The position numbers were made by a program, and so were the translations under genes. Shown piece by piece: positions 16,441 through 24,994 of a stretch of DNA of 64,000 bases (within the stretch, counting starts at the first letter, position 1; the number at the start of each line of letters is the position of its first letter). This DNA comes from SYFT01 sp964471115 (GTDB taxonomy: Bacteria; Acidobacteriota; Vicinamibacteria; Vicinamibacterales; SCN-69-37): assembly GCA_964471115.1 (NCBI GenBank), contig CAYYFE010000020.1:1-64000 (forward strand). Reading direction: 5' to 3'. Under the pieces are notes generated by a model. It made no database searches. It saw only the letters and a list, made by a program, of their open reading frames with translations, and was not told the DNA's origin.

Positions 16441-17145
16441 TCAGTCAGTCCAGAACCGCTCGACTTCGACGGTGTAACCCTTGCCGGTCCACTGTTCCTG
16501 AACGCAGGTCACCATGCCGGGATGCCCACAGGCATAGAAACACGTCTCTTTCGCCGGAAGAGCCTGGGCCCCCAGGTAGGGTTCGATGAGTGTGTGAATA
16601 CGGCCGGTCGCGCCCGTCCAGCCGGCATTCCGCGCATCCCCGGGGCGGCTGACCGCCGGCATGTAGCGCACGAAGTCATACCGCGCCGCCGCGGCGCGAA
16701 ATTCCGCGTCGTACCCGAATTCATCCGCGTAGCTGGCCCCGTGCAGCACATGGAAGCGCAGGTCGCCCGACGGCTCGTGGAGGTGCGTCCGGAGCATGGA
16801 GACAAACGGCGCGATGCCGGTGACCGTGGCGATGCAGACGTGGTGCCGGAACTCCGGGCGCAGGCGGAAGCGCCCCTTCGGCCTGGGCCTGAGTGTCACG
16901 GCCTCCCCCACTCGCAACTCACGCAGCAGCGGAGTGAGTCGTCCGTGCGGGGGCGGCACGCGTTCGAGGAACAACTCGAGGCCGGCTTCATGGGGCGCCG
17001 AGGCGATGGAGTACGGCCGCTCCAGTCCATGCGTGCCAATCGTGCAGTACTGCCCGGCGGTGAACGGGAAAGGCCCCTCTGGTGTGATCCACAACTTCCA
17101 CAGGTCGTCGGTGACATCGACGCGCCTCGAGATGGTGGCCGTCAT
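16441..17145 (-). CDS. Ferredoxin-NADP reductase-like flavoprotein
   Basis: The 234-residue protein has the FAD-binding barrel (FTAGQYCTIG, then RPYSIASAP at about residues 43-51) and the NAD(P) domain (VCIATVTGIAPFVSMLRTHL, and the closing FYACGHPGMV with a terminal VERFWTD). This is a complete FNR-type reductase that moves electrons from NAD(P)H to an iron-sulfur or haem partner. A frame to 17247 exists, but the ATG at 17145 gives the usual length. It lies seven bases downstream of the GT4 gene and ahead of the cyclopropane-synthase and reductase genes, so it may supply electrons to the flavoprotein or radical SAM enzyme of the operon. Confidence 0.87.
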   Translation of the reverse strand: MTATISRRVDVTDDLWKLWITPEGPFPFTAGQYCTIGTHGLERPYSIASAPHEAGLELFLERVPPPHGRLTPLLRELRVGEAVTLRPRPKGRFRLRPEFRHHVCIATVTGIAPFVSMLRTHLHEPSGDLRFHVLHGASYADEFGYDAEFRAAAARYDFVRYMPAVSRPGDARNAGWTGATGRIHTLIEPYLGAQALPAKETCFYACGHPGMVTCVQEQWTGKGYTVEVERFWTD

Positions 17146-17152
17146 CACACGC

Positions 17153-18439
17153 TCACTCGGCGTCCTGGCCCGCGCGCCGCGCCGCCCGCAGTTCCCGGTA
17201 CACGCCGACCAGCTCGTCGACATGCGCGGTGAGGTCATGGTCCGCAATGTGTCGTCCGGCCTCCTCGCCCATGTGGCGCACCAGGCCGCGGTCCCCCGCC
17301 AGCCACTGGAGCGCCGCCGTCAACGCCGGGGCGTGGCCGGGAGGCACGAGCAGCCCGGTCACACCAGGCCGGACCAGTTCGGGGATGCCTCCGACGTGCG
17401 AGGCCACGACTGGCCGGCGCGCCGCCATGGCTTCAACGATCGTGAGTGGCGCGTTCTCGGCGCAGACCGACGGCACGACGACGACGTCGGCGCCGGCCAT
17501 CGCGCGCGGGACCGCGTCCGGCCGCAACGGGCCGCCGTGCACCACCCGATCCTGAATCCCGAGATCGCCCAAGCGGCGCTGCAGTGCCCTCCGCCCGTCC
17601 GGAGCGTCCCGGCCGTGGATGCGCAGCAGCGCGGCGCCCGGCGGCAACGCCGCGAAGGCGTCCAGCAGGACGTGCAGCCCCTTGTGCGGCCCCGACGACC
17701 CGAGGAAGAGCACGCGCAGCGGCGACGACGCATCCGGCTGCGGAGGGCGCGCCTCGCCGTAGGGCGCGAGATCGATCGGGTTCGCGAGCACCCGGCAGCG
17801 CGAGGCCGGATAACCGGCGCGTGTATACAGGTCGCGATGGTAGCCGCTCGGGAAGACGAATCGATCGAGCCCGGCCAACGCACGCCGGACCCTCAGGTTC
17901 CTGAACGGCATCAGCAGGCGGCGGCGCACGGACAACCGGCGGCCGCGCGCGCGCTCGAGGCACGGGACGCAGGCCACGGAGCGGAAGCCGGCGCAGCCCG
18001 CGCCATCCGGTGTGAACAGGATGTGATTGGGACACACACCAAACGCGTCGTGGAAGGTGGCGACCACCGGCACCCGTCGCCGCGCCGCGATCCGCGGCAG
18101 CCGCAACGTCAGGCCGGCCTGGTTGTGAAAGTGGACGACGTGCGGCGCCACGGCGGTGAGGACGCCCTCGAACGCACGCTCGGTTCGCGGCGCGCGACGG
18201 GTTTCGAGACCGGCCCGAAGACGGGGCGCCTCGTCGGCCGCCGCGCGCCGCACGTCCAGATCCTCGTCACCACCCGCGTGGGCTCCCTGGTCGAGCCAGT
18301 CGAGCGCGAAGCCCACCACCACATGACCTCGCGCCTGCAACGCGCGCATCTGCTGCGCGGCGACCAGTTCGGCGCCGCCGACGACCTGCGGCGGCAGCCG
18401 GTTCGACACCATCAGGATCCGCAGGCGGTCGCCGGTCAT
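17153..18439 (-). CDS. Glycosyltransferase family 4
   Basis: A 428-residue GT-B enzyme. The N-terminal domain starts RLRILMVSNRLPPQVVGGAE and contains VVHFHNQAGLTL and a cysteine-rich FRSVACVPCLERARG loop. The C-terminal nucleotide-sugar domain has VLFLGSSGPHKGLHVLLDAF and the E-x7-E motif in SVCAENAPLTIVEAMAARRP. Such enzymes transfer sugars to lipids or glycans with retention of configuration. The ATG at 18439 (MTGDRLRIL) was chosen over longer frames; MPRIMTGD at 18451 is possible. It heads the minus-strand operon of lipid-modifying genes and is divergent from the nucleotidyltransferase gene 40 bases away. Confidence 0.9.
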   Translation of the reverse strand: MTGDRLRILMVSNRLPPQVVGGAELVAAQQMRALQARGHVVVGFALDWLDQGAHAGGDEDLDVRRAAADEAPRLRAGLETRRAPRTERAFEGVLTAVAPHVVHFHNQAGLTLRLPRIAARRRVPVVATFHDAFGVCPNHILFTPDGAGCAGFRSVACVPCLERARGRRLSVRRRLLMPFRNLRVRRALAGLDRFVFPSGYHRDLYTRAGYPASRCRVLANPIDLAPYGEARPPQPDASSPLRVLFLGSSGPHKGLHVLLDAFAALPPGAALLRIHGRDAPDGRRALQRRLGDLGIQDRVVHGGPLRPDAVPRAMAGADVVVVPSVCAENAPLTIVEAMAARRPVVASHVGGIPELVRPGVTGLLVPPGHAPALTAALQWLAGDRGLVRHMGEEAGRHIADHDLTAHVDELVGVYRELRAARRAGQDAE

Positions 18440-18465
18440 GATCCTGGGCATCATCCCACGGCTGC

Positions 18466-18471
18466 TAGAAT
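18466..18471 (+). promoter_or_regulatory. -10-like TAGAAT before the nucleotidyltransferase gene
   Basis: TAGAAT ends eight bases before the ATG at 18480, inside the 40-base divergent gap with the GT4 gene. Confidence 0.45.
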
Positions 18472-18479
18472 CACCTGCG

Positions 18480-19637
18480 ATGGTTCCCACGGCCGATCCG
18501 AGGCGCCTCGAGCACCTGCGGCTGTGCCGATGGGCCCGCAGCCATCCCCCGGCGGCTCCCCGTGCGGACCCCGCGATCGCCGGGCCCGTCGACTGGCCGC
18601 ACCTGCTGACGACCGCCGAGAGGCACGGTGTGAAGGAACTGCTGATCGCCTCACTGCGGGCGCCGGTGTGGGCCGCGCCCCCGGAAGTGGTGGCCGCCCT
18701 CGAGCAACACCGCCTGGGCACCATTGCGGCGAATCTGGAGCGGACCACGCAACTGATCGCGCTGCTGCAACGCCTGCGGTCTCGCGGCATCCGGGCGCTC
18801 ACCTTCAAGGGCCCGGCGATGACGTCGGCCATCCTTGGCGACCTGGGACACCGGCTGTCGAGCGACCTGGACCTGCTCGTCCATCCGCAGGACGTGGCGC
18901 GGGTGCGCCCCCTCCTGCTCGCCGAGGGGTACGAGCTGCTGCCCCGGCCGCGGCATCGGGGCGGGTCCCTGGTCTACGGCCTGTTCCCGGGCGCCGGCCG
19001 CAGCGACACGCTGGTCGCGCGGGACTCGCGGCTGGCAAGCGTGGACATCCATGTGGCGTTTGCGCACTGGACGCAGGGCATCCGACTGGATGTGGAGGGG
19101 CTGTTCGCCCGAGCCGTGACGGTGCATGTCGCCGGCGCGCCGATCCCAACGCTGTCGCCGGACGACCTGCTGCTGGTGCTGGCCATCCACGGCATGATGC
19201 ACAACTGGGACGCCCTCCGGTTCGTGAGTGACATTCAGGCCGTCGCGCCGCACGTGGGTGACTGGCCTGCCGTCGTCACCCGCGCGCGCGCGGCGCGCAT
19301 GCGCCGCATCCTGTGGGTCGCGCTCCTGCTCGCGCGCGATCTGCTGGAGGCCGGCATCCCGGCAACGGTGCTGGCCGAGGCACGGCGGGACTCGGGCGCC
19401 GTCGACCTGGCGCGTGACATCGCCAGCCGCCTCTTTGCGGCCCGGCCGACCACCCCCACGGCGTTTGATCCGGCGCAGTGGCAACTGTCGTTCCAGGACG
19501 GCCGGAGCGGCCGGATCCGGTTTCGCGCGCGGCGCCTGTGCTACGAGTGGGTGCTCAAGTGGCCGTGGGACGAGTGGCTGGGGCGGCGGACTGCCGCGCC
19601 GGGGTGCGCTCAGGCGGGACCCGCGCCGCGACCGTAG
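18480..19637 (+). CDS. Nucleotidyltransferase family protein (PF14907 type)
   Basis: The 385-residue product carries the pattern of the uncharacterised nucleotidyltransferases of PF14907: LTFKGPAMTSAILGDLGHRL followed at once by SSDLDLLVHPQDVARV, with the paired Asp residues of the Pol-beta fold, and then DDLLLVLAIHGMMHNWDAL. Members are often found beside asparagine-synthetase-like and lasso-peptide genes and in polysaccharide loci; their substrate is unknown. The start at MVPTADPRRL is supported by the TAGAAT hexamer eight bases upstream. Its 3' end overlaps the convergent ParB-like gene by 28 bases. Confidence 0.75.
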   Translation: MVPTADPRRLEHLRLCRWARSHPPAAPRADPAIAGPVDWPHLLTTAERHGVKELLIASLRAPVWAAPPEVVAALEQHRLGTIAANLERTTQLIALLQRLRSRGIRALTFKGPAMTSAILGDLGHRLSSDLDLLVHPQDVARVRPLLLAEGYELLPRPRHRGGSLVYGLFPGAGRSDTLVARDSRLASVDIHVAFAHWTQGIRLDVEGLFARAVTVHVAGAPIPTLSPDDLLLVLAIHGMMHNWDALRFVSDIQAVAPHVGDWPAVVTRARAARMRRILWVALLLARDLLEAGIPATVLAEARRDSGAVDLARDIASRLFAARPTTPTAFDPAQWQLSFQDGRSGRIRFRARRLCYEWVLKWPWDEWLGRRTAAPGCAQAGPAPRP

Positions 19638-20074
19638 CTCTTCACCAGCGAGCGGCCGACGCGCCGCCAGTGCGCGACGGTCGTCGCGATCTCGCGCCGG
19701 GCTTCCTTGGGATCGGTCAGGCTCAACCTGACGATGCGGCCGTTCTTCCGCGCGTTGTCGCCGGCCTGGCGCAGCTGATCGCGCAGCCAGCGTCGCCAGG
19801 TCCAGACTTCGACGACCAGCGCGGCGCCGCGCTCGGCCGGCGCCAGCCCCCGGTAGGCCTCGAGCCGCTTGTGCCCATCGGCCACCAGATACCGGCGCCC
19901 CCAGCGGACGACGGCAATGGGCGGGAACCGCGCGCCATCGCGCATCGCGCGACGGTACCAGTCGATGCGCCGCTGATCGTGCGGACACCCGGCCAGCGGA
20001 TCGACGACACGCGCCAACGGCAATCGCGCCGTCGTGGAGGCGGCCAACGACGGATCAAAAGGAGCCAGGGACAC
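19610..20074 (-). CDS. ParB/sulfiredoxin-fold nuclease-like domain protein
   Basis: A 154-residue protein starting at GTG. Residues 15-75 contain LPLARVVDPLAG, then FPPIAVVRWGRRYLVADGHK and RLEAYRGL. This is the ParB/Srx-fold core, in which D-G-H-K/R forms the nucleotide or phosphate pocket. The rest is helical and basic. No DNA-binding helix-turn-helix domain is present, so a chromosome-partition role is unlikely; stand-alone Srx-fold proteins are ATPases or nucleases of varied role. It overlaps the nucleotidyltransferase gene tail to tail. Confidence 0.65.
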   Translation of the reverse strand: MSLAPFDPSLAASTTARLPLARVVDPLAGCPHDQRRIDWYRRAMRDGARFPPIAVVRWGRRYLVADGHKRLEAYRGLAPAERGAALVVEVWTWRRWLRDQLRQAGDNARKNGRIVRLSLTDPKEARREIATTVAHWRRVGRSLVKSYGRGAGPA

Positions 20075-20089
20075 GCGGCGTACCGCGGA

Positions 20090-20095
20090 TAGGAT
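20090..20095 (+). promoter_or_regulatory. -10-like TAGGAT before the GT-methyltransferase gene
   Basis: TAGGAT ends eight bases before the ATG at 20104. Confidence 0.35.
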
Positions 20096-20103
20096 ACGTC
20101 AGG

Positions 20104-21534
20104 ATGACCGGGGCCGCCCACGGGCTGCGCGACGCGATCGACATCGCGATCGTCAGCTACAACACCGACGCCTACCTGCACCGCCTGCTCATGTCACTGA
20201 GCCTGGTGCCGCGTCCCGCGATCCGTGAGATTCACGTCTGGGACAACGCGTCGGATGACGCCACCCTCGCGGTGCTGGAGGCCTTCGGGCGCGACGACCG
20301 CCGGCTGCGCGTGTATCGATCAGCCAGCAACGTGCAGCATGGCCCGGCGCTCGACGGCCTGCTGCGGCGGCACTGCGGCGCGCCCTGGGTGCTGGTCCTC
20401 GACTCGGATACCGAGGTCATCGGCGATTTCCTGCCCCACCTGCCGATCCGTACCGAACCGCCTCCGGCCTTCGTGGGCCAGATCCATCCGCAGATGCCGC
20501 ATCTGTACGCCTACCTCGCGCACCTGCTGATCCACCGCCCCACCTACCTGACGCTGCCCCCATTTCGAGACGACGGGGCGCCCGGCGTGGATTTGTTCCG
20601 CGCCATCCAGACCCGGCAGCTGCCGTGGGCCCGGTTCCGGTGGTGCGACTTCGTTTCGCACGCGGGCCAGGCATCCCTGCGCGCGTTACACGCCCGCCAC
20701 GAAACGGGTCACCCGTTGTATCGATTCGCCGCGCAACAGGTCCGGGAGGCCCCCACGCCCGCCACCCGGGCGGCCGAGGAAACGCGGCTGCGCGCCGGCA
20801 TGCACGACTGGCTCGCCAGGCGTCGCACCGCGGCGGCCGCCTCCCCCAGCGCCACGGTGGAGCCCGCGGCCGCTCCGCCTCCGGCTCCGCAAACCGAGGG
20901 CCCACCCGCGGAGCGCCACTGGCGCTCGATCCTGGCCGCGCCGACGACGATGCTGTCGCTCCGGCGCGCACGCCGGATCGGCCTGGTGCAGCGGCGCGCG
21001 GAGATTCTCCGGCTCTATCGGATCGTGCGACGCCTCCGGCCGCGCCGCGTCCTGGAGATCGGCACGGCCTACGGCGGCAGCCTGTTTCTCTGGACCCGCG
21101 CCGCCGCGCGCGATGCGCACCTCATCAGCGTCGACCTGCCGCCCTGGGAACTGGACGATCCCTGGGAGCCACGGCGGGTCGCCCAGTTCCAGGCGTTCGC
21201 GCGCCGCCGTCAGCGCCTCGACCTGATCCGCGGCGATTCCCACGCGCCCGCCACACGGGAGGCCGTGGGCCGGGCGCTCGGATCGGCGCCCCTCGACTTC
21301 CTGTTCATCGACGGCGATCACTCGTACGACGGCGTCACCCGGGACATCGCCGACTACGGCCGTCTGGTCAGACCCGGCGGCCTGATGGCGCTGCATGACA
21401 TCCATCCGCACTCGCAGGGCTGGGGCGGCGACGTGCCGCGCGTGTGGCGCAACCTCCGCGCGAACCGTCGCGGCATCGAGATCATCGCCGACCCCACCAG
21501 TGACGGATTCGGAATCGGCCTGCTGTGGATGTAG
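20104..21534 (+). CDS. Glycosyltransferase-2-like and methyltransferase fusion
   Basis: A 476-residue two-domain protein. Residues 10-200 form a GT2-like GT-A domain: DIAIVSYNTDAYLHRLLMSL, VWDNASDDATLAVLE, and a VLVLDSDTEVIGDF acidic motif. A proline- and alanine-rich linker (about 235-275) leads to a class I methyltransferase (about 300-470) of the Methyltransf_24 or cephalosporin-hydroxylase-like group: RRVLEIGTAYGGSLFLWTRA, DFLFIDGDHSYDGVTRDIAD and GLMALHDIHPH. The fusion suggests that a sugar is transferred and then methylated, or that two steps are physically coupled. Its last 53 bases overlap the convergent GT2 gene. Confidence 0.85.
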   Translation: MTGAAHGLRDAIDIAIVSYNTDAYLHRLLMSLSLVPRPAIREIHVWDNASDDATLAVLEAFGRDDRRLRVYRSASNVQHGPALDGLLRRHCGAPWVLVLDSDTEVIGDFLPHLPIRTEPPPAFVGQIHPQMPHLYAYLAHLLIHRPTYLTLPPFRDDGAPGVDLFRAIQTRQLPWARFRWCDFVSHAGQASLRALHARHETGHPLYRFAAQQVREAPTPATRAAEETRLRAGMHDWLARRRTAAAASPSATVEPAAAPPPAPQTEGPPAERHWRSILAAPTTMLSLRRARRIGLVQRRAEILRLYRIVRRLRPRRVLEIGTAYGGSLFLWTRAAARDAHLISVDLPPWELDDPWEPRRVAQFQAFARRRQRLDLIRGDSHAPATREAVGRALGSAPLDFLFIDGDHSYDGVTRDIADYGRLVRPGGLMALHDIHPHSQGWGGDVPRVWRNLRANRRGIEIIADPTSDGFGIGLLWM

Positions 21535-22243
21535 CCGGCGGGTCAGACGCGAAGTGCCGGTCCTGAATCTGGCGCGTGGCCGCGGCCTCGTCACACGTCT
21601 TGCTCCTGTTCAGGCCGTGCTCCCGCCGGTAGAGGTGCGGCCCGGGCAGGCGCGCAATCCGGTAGCCGGCCTTCATTGCTCGAATCCAGAAGTCCCAGTC
21701 TTCGAATTCCAACTGCGGATCGTAGCCGCCGAGCGCCGTCACCATGTCGCGACGGATGAAGCTGGTCTGCACGATGCCGTTGCGCCGCGCCAGGTCACGC
21801 CACGTCCGGGGCGGACGCGCCCGGCGCCTGAACGGCCGTTCACCCTCCCGCACCACGACCATGTCGGTCGTCAACACATCCACCGGGCCGTACCGGTCGA
21901 TCCAGGCTTCGCCCCGCTCGACGAAACGGGCGTCCAGCCAATCGTCCGCGTCCAGATAGATGAGCCACTCGGTGTCGACCAGGCGCACGGCCTCGTTGCG
22001 GGTGGCGGCCGGGCCCTGCGCGCGCGCGGATCGCCGGACCCGAATCGTGGGATAACGGCCTGACAGCGCTTCCAGGCGCGCCCCGGTGTCGTCGGTCGAC
22101 CCGTCATCCATGATCAGTACCTGGGGCGCCACGGTCTGCTGGACGGCCGATGTCACCGCATCGTCCAGGTAGCGGCCGTAGTTGTGGGTGGTCACCACCA
22201 CCGTCGTCCGGCTACTCGGCGGCATCGAGAGACCTCCGGTCAT
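21482..22243 (-). CDS. Glycosyltransferase family 2
   Basis: This 253-residue GT-A enzyme has TTVVVTTHNYGRYLDDAVTS at its N-terminus, VLIMDDGSTDDTGARLEAL, and the metal-binding LIYLDADDWLD at about residues 93-103. QTSFIRRDMVTALGGYDPQL and EFEDWDFWIRAMKAGYR follow, the usual acceptor-side motif. It adds sugars with inversion to a glycan or lipid. The ATG overlaps the stop of the upstream GT4 gene (ATGA), and the 3' end overlaps the convergent fusion gene. Confidence 0.9.
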   Translation of the reverse strand: MTGGLSMPPSSRTTVVVTTHNYGRYLDDAVTSAVQQTVAPQVLIMDDGSTDDTGARLEALSGRYPTIRVRRSARAQGPAATRNEAVRLVDTEWLIYLDADDWLDARFVERGEAWIDRYGPVDVLTTDMVVVREGERPFRRRARPPRTWRDLARRNGIVQTSFIRRDMVTALGGYDPQLEFEDWDFWIRAMKAGYRIARLPGPHLYRREHGLNRSKTCDEAAATRQIQDRHFASDPPATSTAGRFRIRHWWGRR

Positions 22244-23361
22244 GACTCCGCCGGAGCGAGCGCCCGAGGGGCGGGCGCCAGCTGGCAGAGGGCCCGTGCC
22301 AGCGGGGCCGAGACATGCGACCAGTCTCGCTGCCGCAGCCAGGTCTGCCGCTGCTGGTCGTCATGCCCGGGCGGCGTCTGCAGCGCGGTGGCGATCGCCG
22401 CTGACAGGCGAGACACGGACGCCCGCGCGGCCACGGCGCCGAACCCGGCGGCGGCCACCAATGGGCTGTACACCGGATGCGGGTACACGACCGGCGTGAC
22501 GCCGTATCCGATGGCATCCAGCACGGCCAGGCCGAAGCTCTCCGACCGGCTGGTGAACAGGAACAGATCCGCGTCGGCATGCAGCGCGGCCAGGTGGGTG
22601 TCGGCACAGTCGGGATACCACGCGACCGATCCGTCCAGACCGAGTCGGCGCGCCTGACGGATCAGCGCGTCGAAGACGGCGGGCTCCCGGCAGGAGCCCA
22701 CCACCGAGAGGCGTGCGGCCATCCCCTGGCCGCGCAGTCGCGCGAGCGCCGCCAGTTGATGGTCGATCTGCTTGTGCGCGGCGAACGAACTGACCGTGAG
22801 GATCCGGCACGGATCCGCGGCCGGTCGCGGTGGTCGGGACACGATCGGTCCGGACCATCCCACGTCCAGCTGCAGCAGTCGGTCGGGCTTCACGCCGGCC
22901 GTCTCCGCGAGCCATCGCTGCTCCACGGGCGACTGACTGAGCACGAGATCCGCCGCTCGGTACAGCCGTCGCGCCTTTCGGTCGACGTGTCCTCGACAGT
23001 CAAGGTGGATGGCGGGCAACAGGACGAACGGCACGGCGAGTCGCCGAGCCGCGTCGGCCGCCTGCTCGGCGCACGGCGACGCGTGCGAAGTAAAGGCCAG
23101 GACGTCCGGACGCAGGCGCTCGGCCAGCGGCACGAGCCCTTCCAACTGCCAGCCACGACGGGCCGGAACCAGCGGCAGGCGATGTTCGCGCGCGGGCGCC
23201 TCCATCACCGCGCAGACGGGGCCGCCAGGCAGGCCGGAGCCTGCGGCGACGTGTACGTCGATCTGGTGGTGCGTACGCAGCGCCACGGCCAGCTCACGCG
23301 CCAGTCGCTGGCCGCCTCCATGCGACGTCAGCGGCCAGGGCACCACCAGCAGCAGTCTCAT
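22240..23361 (-). CDS. Glycosyltransferase family 4
   Basis: A 373-residue GT-B protein starting MRLLLVVPWPLTSHGGGQRL. It has the C-terminal donor domain (RILTVSSFAAHKQIDHQLAA, then LFTSRSESFGLAVLDAIGYG), in which the second acidic residue of the E-x7-E motif is Asp. The N-terminal domain contains VLAFTSHASPCAEQ and VLSQSPVEQRWL. The frame is open far upstream, but this ATG gives the canonical opening. It lies eight bases downstream of the GT87 gene and overlaps the GT2 gene, forming a three-gene glycan-building operon. Confidence 0.88.
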   Translation of the reverse strand: MRLLLVVPWPLTSHGGGQRLARELAVALRTHHQIDVHVAAGSGLPGGPVCAVMEAPAREHRLPLVPARRGWQLEGLVPLAERLRPDVLAFTSHASPCAEQAADAARRLAVPFVLLPAIHLDCRGHVDRKARRLYRAADLVLSQSPVEQRWLAETAGVKPDRLLQLDVGWSGPIVSRPPRPAADPCRILTVSSFAAHKQIDHQLAALARLRGQGMAARLSVVGSCREPAVFDALIRQARRLGLDGSVAWYPDCADTHLAALHADADLFLFTSRSESFGLAVLDAIGYGVTPVVYPHPVYSPLVAAAGFGAVAARASVSRLSAAIATALQTPPGHDDQQRQTWLRQRDWSHVSAPLARALCQLAPAPRALAPAES

Positions 23362-23368
23362 GCCGCCC

Positions 23369-24628
23369 TCATCGACGCACCCGCACCAGCGCGGAGCGAA
23401 TGGCGCCGAGGCTCGCCACGAGCACAAGGAACTGGACGTACAGGGACAGCCCTCGAAACTCGAACGGCGCCCCGCTGAGCCGCAGCAGCGGCGAGACCAC
23501 CAGCGGAACGAGCGCCAGACCGCGCGTCCGGGCATCCAGCCTCTCGTCGGCCACCACGACCAGGCAGAGCATGACGGCCACGACCACGGGAACCGCATGG
23601 TACGGCTCCAGCCAGGGGTTGAAGGGCAGCGGCGCGAGCAACAGCACCGTCCAGTCGGCGAGGGCAGCCCGCGACGGCGCCGGATCGCCGGGTTCGCGGA
23701 GCGCACGCCACCCATACCACCCCACCACCGCGGTCCAGATCACCTGCAGGGCCGTCACCCCCCACCCGACGGTCGACCCGCGGGGCCCTTCACCCGTGAG
23801 CGCCATGACGGCTCGTCGCACGGGGACCAGCGGCGGGCCGCCGCCGTCCGTGATCAGTTGATAGGCCGCCGGGTCGGCCACGATTCGAATCTGTTCGAAC
23901 CATCCGGAATACAGCTGCGCGGCGCCCGTCACTCCGAACACCGCGACGGGCGCGACGCCCCAGAGCAACGCGACGGTCGCGGCTCCAGCGACGGCCGCGC
24001 GTGTCGCCCCGCGCACGGCCAGCCACACCAGCAACAACCCACTGAAGAGTTTGAGTGACACACTCAGACCGATCAGGGTCCCGGCCAGACCGGGAGCGCG
24101 GCGGATCAACGTATAGCCGGCCAGGATGAGCCCGAGGTACACGACGTTGCTGTTCGCGTTCCGCAGGTCCCACTCGACAGCCGAGCCGGCCAGGACCAGC
24201 GCCGCGGCTCCCACCCACACCCACCGCCGGCGGACCGGCGTCGCCTCCTGGACCAGCGGCCCCCTCAGGGTGAGCACCAGTCCGGCGACGATCAGCAGGA
24301 CCCAGATGCCCATGAAACCCGCCGGGGACATCGCCAGGGCGCGAAACAGCAGGACGGCCGCGGGCGGGTACGGGAACACGGCGGCCATCGTGCCGTCGGC
24401 CATCCGCGCCGGATAGTCTCCCAGCTCGACGATGAGCCGGGACCGCTCGAACAGGATCGCCGCGTCGCCCCACGGCGCCAGCGGCCACCGTTCGGCGAAG
24501 CGGACACGGAACAGGAAATACGCCACGTACCCGCCGACGAGAATCAGCGGCGCCGCCGCACTGGCCATCACCGCGTCGACCAAGGCGCGGCGGCGGCCGG
24601 CACGGCCGTCAGTCTGGGCTTCGATCAC
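23369..24628 (-). CDS. Glycosyltransferase 87 family polytopic membrane protein
   Basis: A 419-residue protein with about ten transmembrane helices. The first periplasmic loop contains WPLAPWGDAAILFERSRLIV with an acidic residue, as in GT-C enzymes. DLRNANSNVVYLGLILAGYT and LIGLSVSLKLFSGLLLVWLA are typical of GT87 (DUF2029) proteins. These use polyprenyl-phosphate sugars at the outer face of the membrane. It starts with GTG (MIEAQTDG), with a TAGAAT hexamer eight bases upstream, and heads the operon running through the GT4 and GT2 genes. Confidence 0.85.
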   Translation of the reverse strand: MIEAQTDGRAGRRRALVDAVMASAAAPLILVGGYVAYFLFRVRFAERWPLAPWGDAAILFERSRLIVELGDYPARMADGTMAAVFPYPPAAVLLFRALAMSPAGFMGIWVLLIVAGLVLTLRGPLVQEATPVRRRWVWVGAAALVLAGSAVEWDLRNANSNVVYLGLILAGYTLIRRAPGLAGTLIGLSVSLKLFSGLLLVWLAVRGATRAAVAGAATVALLWGVAPVAVFGVTGAAQLYSGWFEQIRIVADPAAYQLITDGGGPPLVPVRRAVMALTGEGPRGSTVGWGVTALQVIWTAVVGWYGWRALREPGDPAPSRAALADWTVLLLAPLPFNPWLEPYHAVPVVVAVMLCLVVVADERLDARTRGLALVPLVVSPLLRLSGAPFEFRGLSLYVQFLVLVASLGAIRSALVRVRR

Positions 24629-24636
24629 GGCGGCTC

Positions 24637-24642
24637 ATTCTA
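24637..24642 (-). promoter_or_regulatory. -10-like TAGAAT before the GT87 gene
   Basis: TAGAAT ends eight bases before the GTG at 24628 and is read on the minus strand. Confidence 0.4.
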
Positions 24643-24676
24643 CTCGCGGCTGGCGCGATGCGGCCGCGACGGGCGG

Positions 24677-24985
24677 CTATCGCAGCCGGAAGGTCAGCCC
24701 CGCCATCAGACGCAAATCACGAAGGTCATCGTCGGAGGTGTAGTCCACCACGGCGAGCGCCGACAGGTGCCGGCCGAGCGGGGCCGAGACGCCCCGGCCG
24801 TCCGATCGACGCGCGCGTGCGACGCCGTCACATCCACGCCGCTGCCCAGCACAGCCCCCAGCGAGGCGCCCGCGGTGACGCGCCCCGACGGGGCGTCGTC
24901 CCGGTTGTTGCGATCGACACCCGCTGCGGCCGGGTGTAGGTGCCGCCGTACCCGCGATGCTGCGGTGCTCCTTGTCGGCCTCGGT
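24677..24985 (-). pseudogene. Frameshifted remnant of an outer-membrane beta-barrel gene
   Basis: Three reading frames must be spliced to see a protein-like sequence. The pieces are EADKEHRSIAG with YGGTYTRPQRVSIAT, then SGRVTAGASLGAVLGSGVDV with TASHARVD, then GVSAPLGRHLSALAVVDYTS with DDDLRDLRLMAGLTFRLR and a stop at 24677-24679. Alternating polar and hydrophobic residues and a final GLTFRLR are typical of the last strands of an outer-membrane barrel. The N-terminal part is absent. This explains the otherwise empty 366 bases between the GT87 and gabT genes. Confidence 0.45.
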
Positions 24986-24994
24986 CCGCGAGCG

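Noticed and set aside
16796..19231. An 811-codon plus-strand frame across the FNR, GT4 and nucleotidyltransferase region.
   Set aside because: It is antisense to well-supported GT4 and FNR genes and has no recognisable domain; only the nucleotidyltransferase frame starting at 18480 is real there.
9681..19637. A lasso-peptide cluster (small peptide, asparagine-synthetase homologue, PF14907 nucleotidyltransferase).
   Set aside because: No B1/PqqD-like recognition protein, no transglutaminase-like B2 leader protease and no transporter lie nearby, and the 51-aa peptide has no convincing leader with Thr at -2 and a ring acid at core position 7-9.
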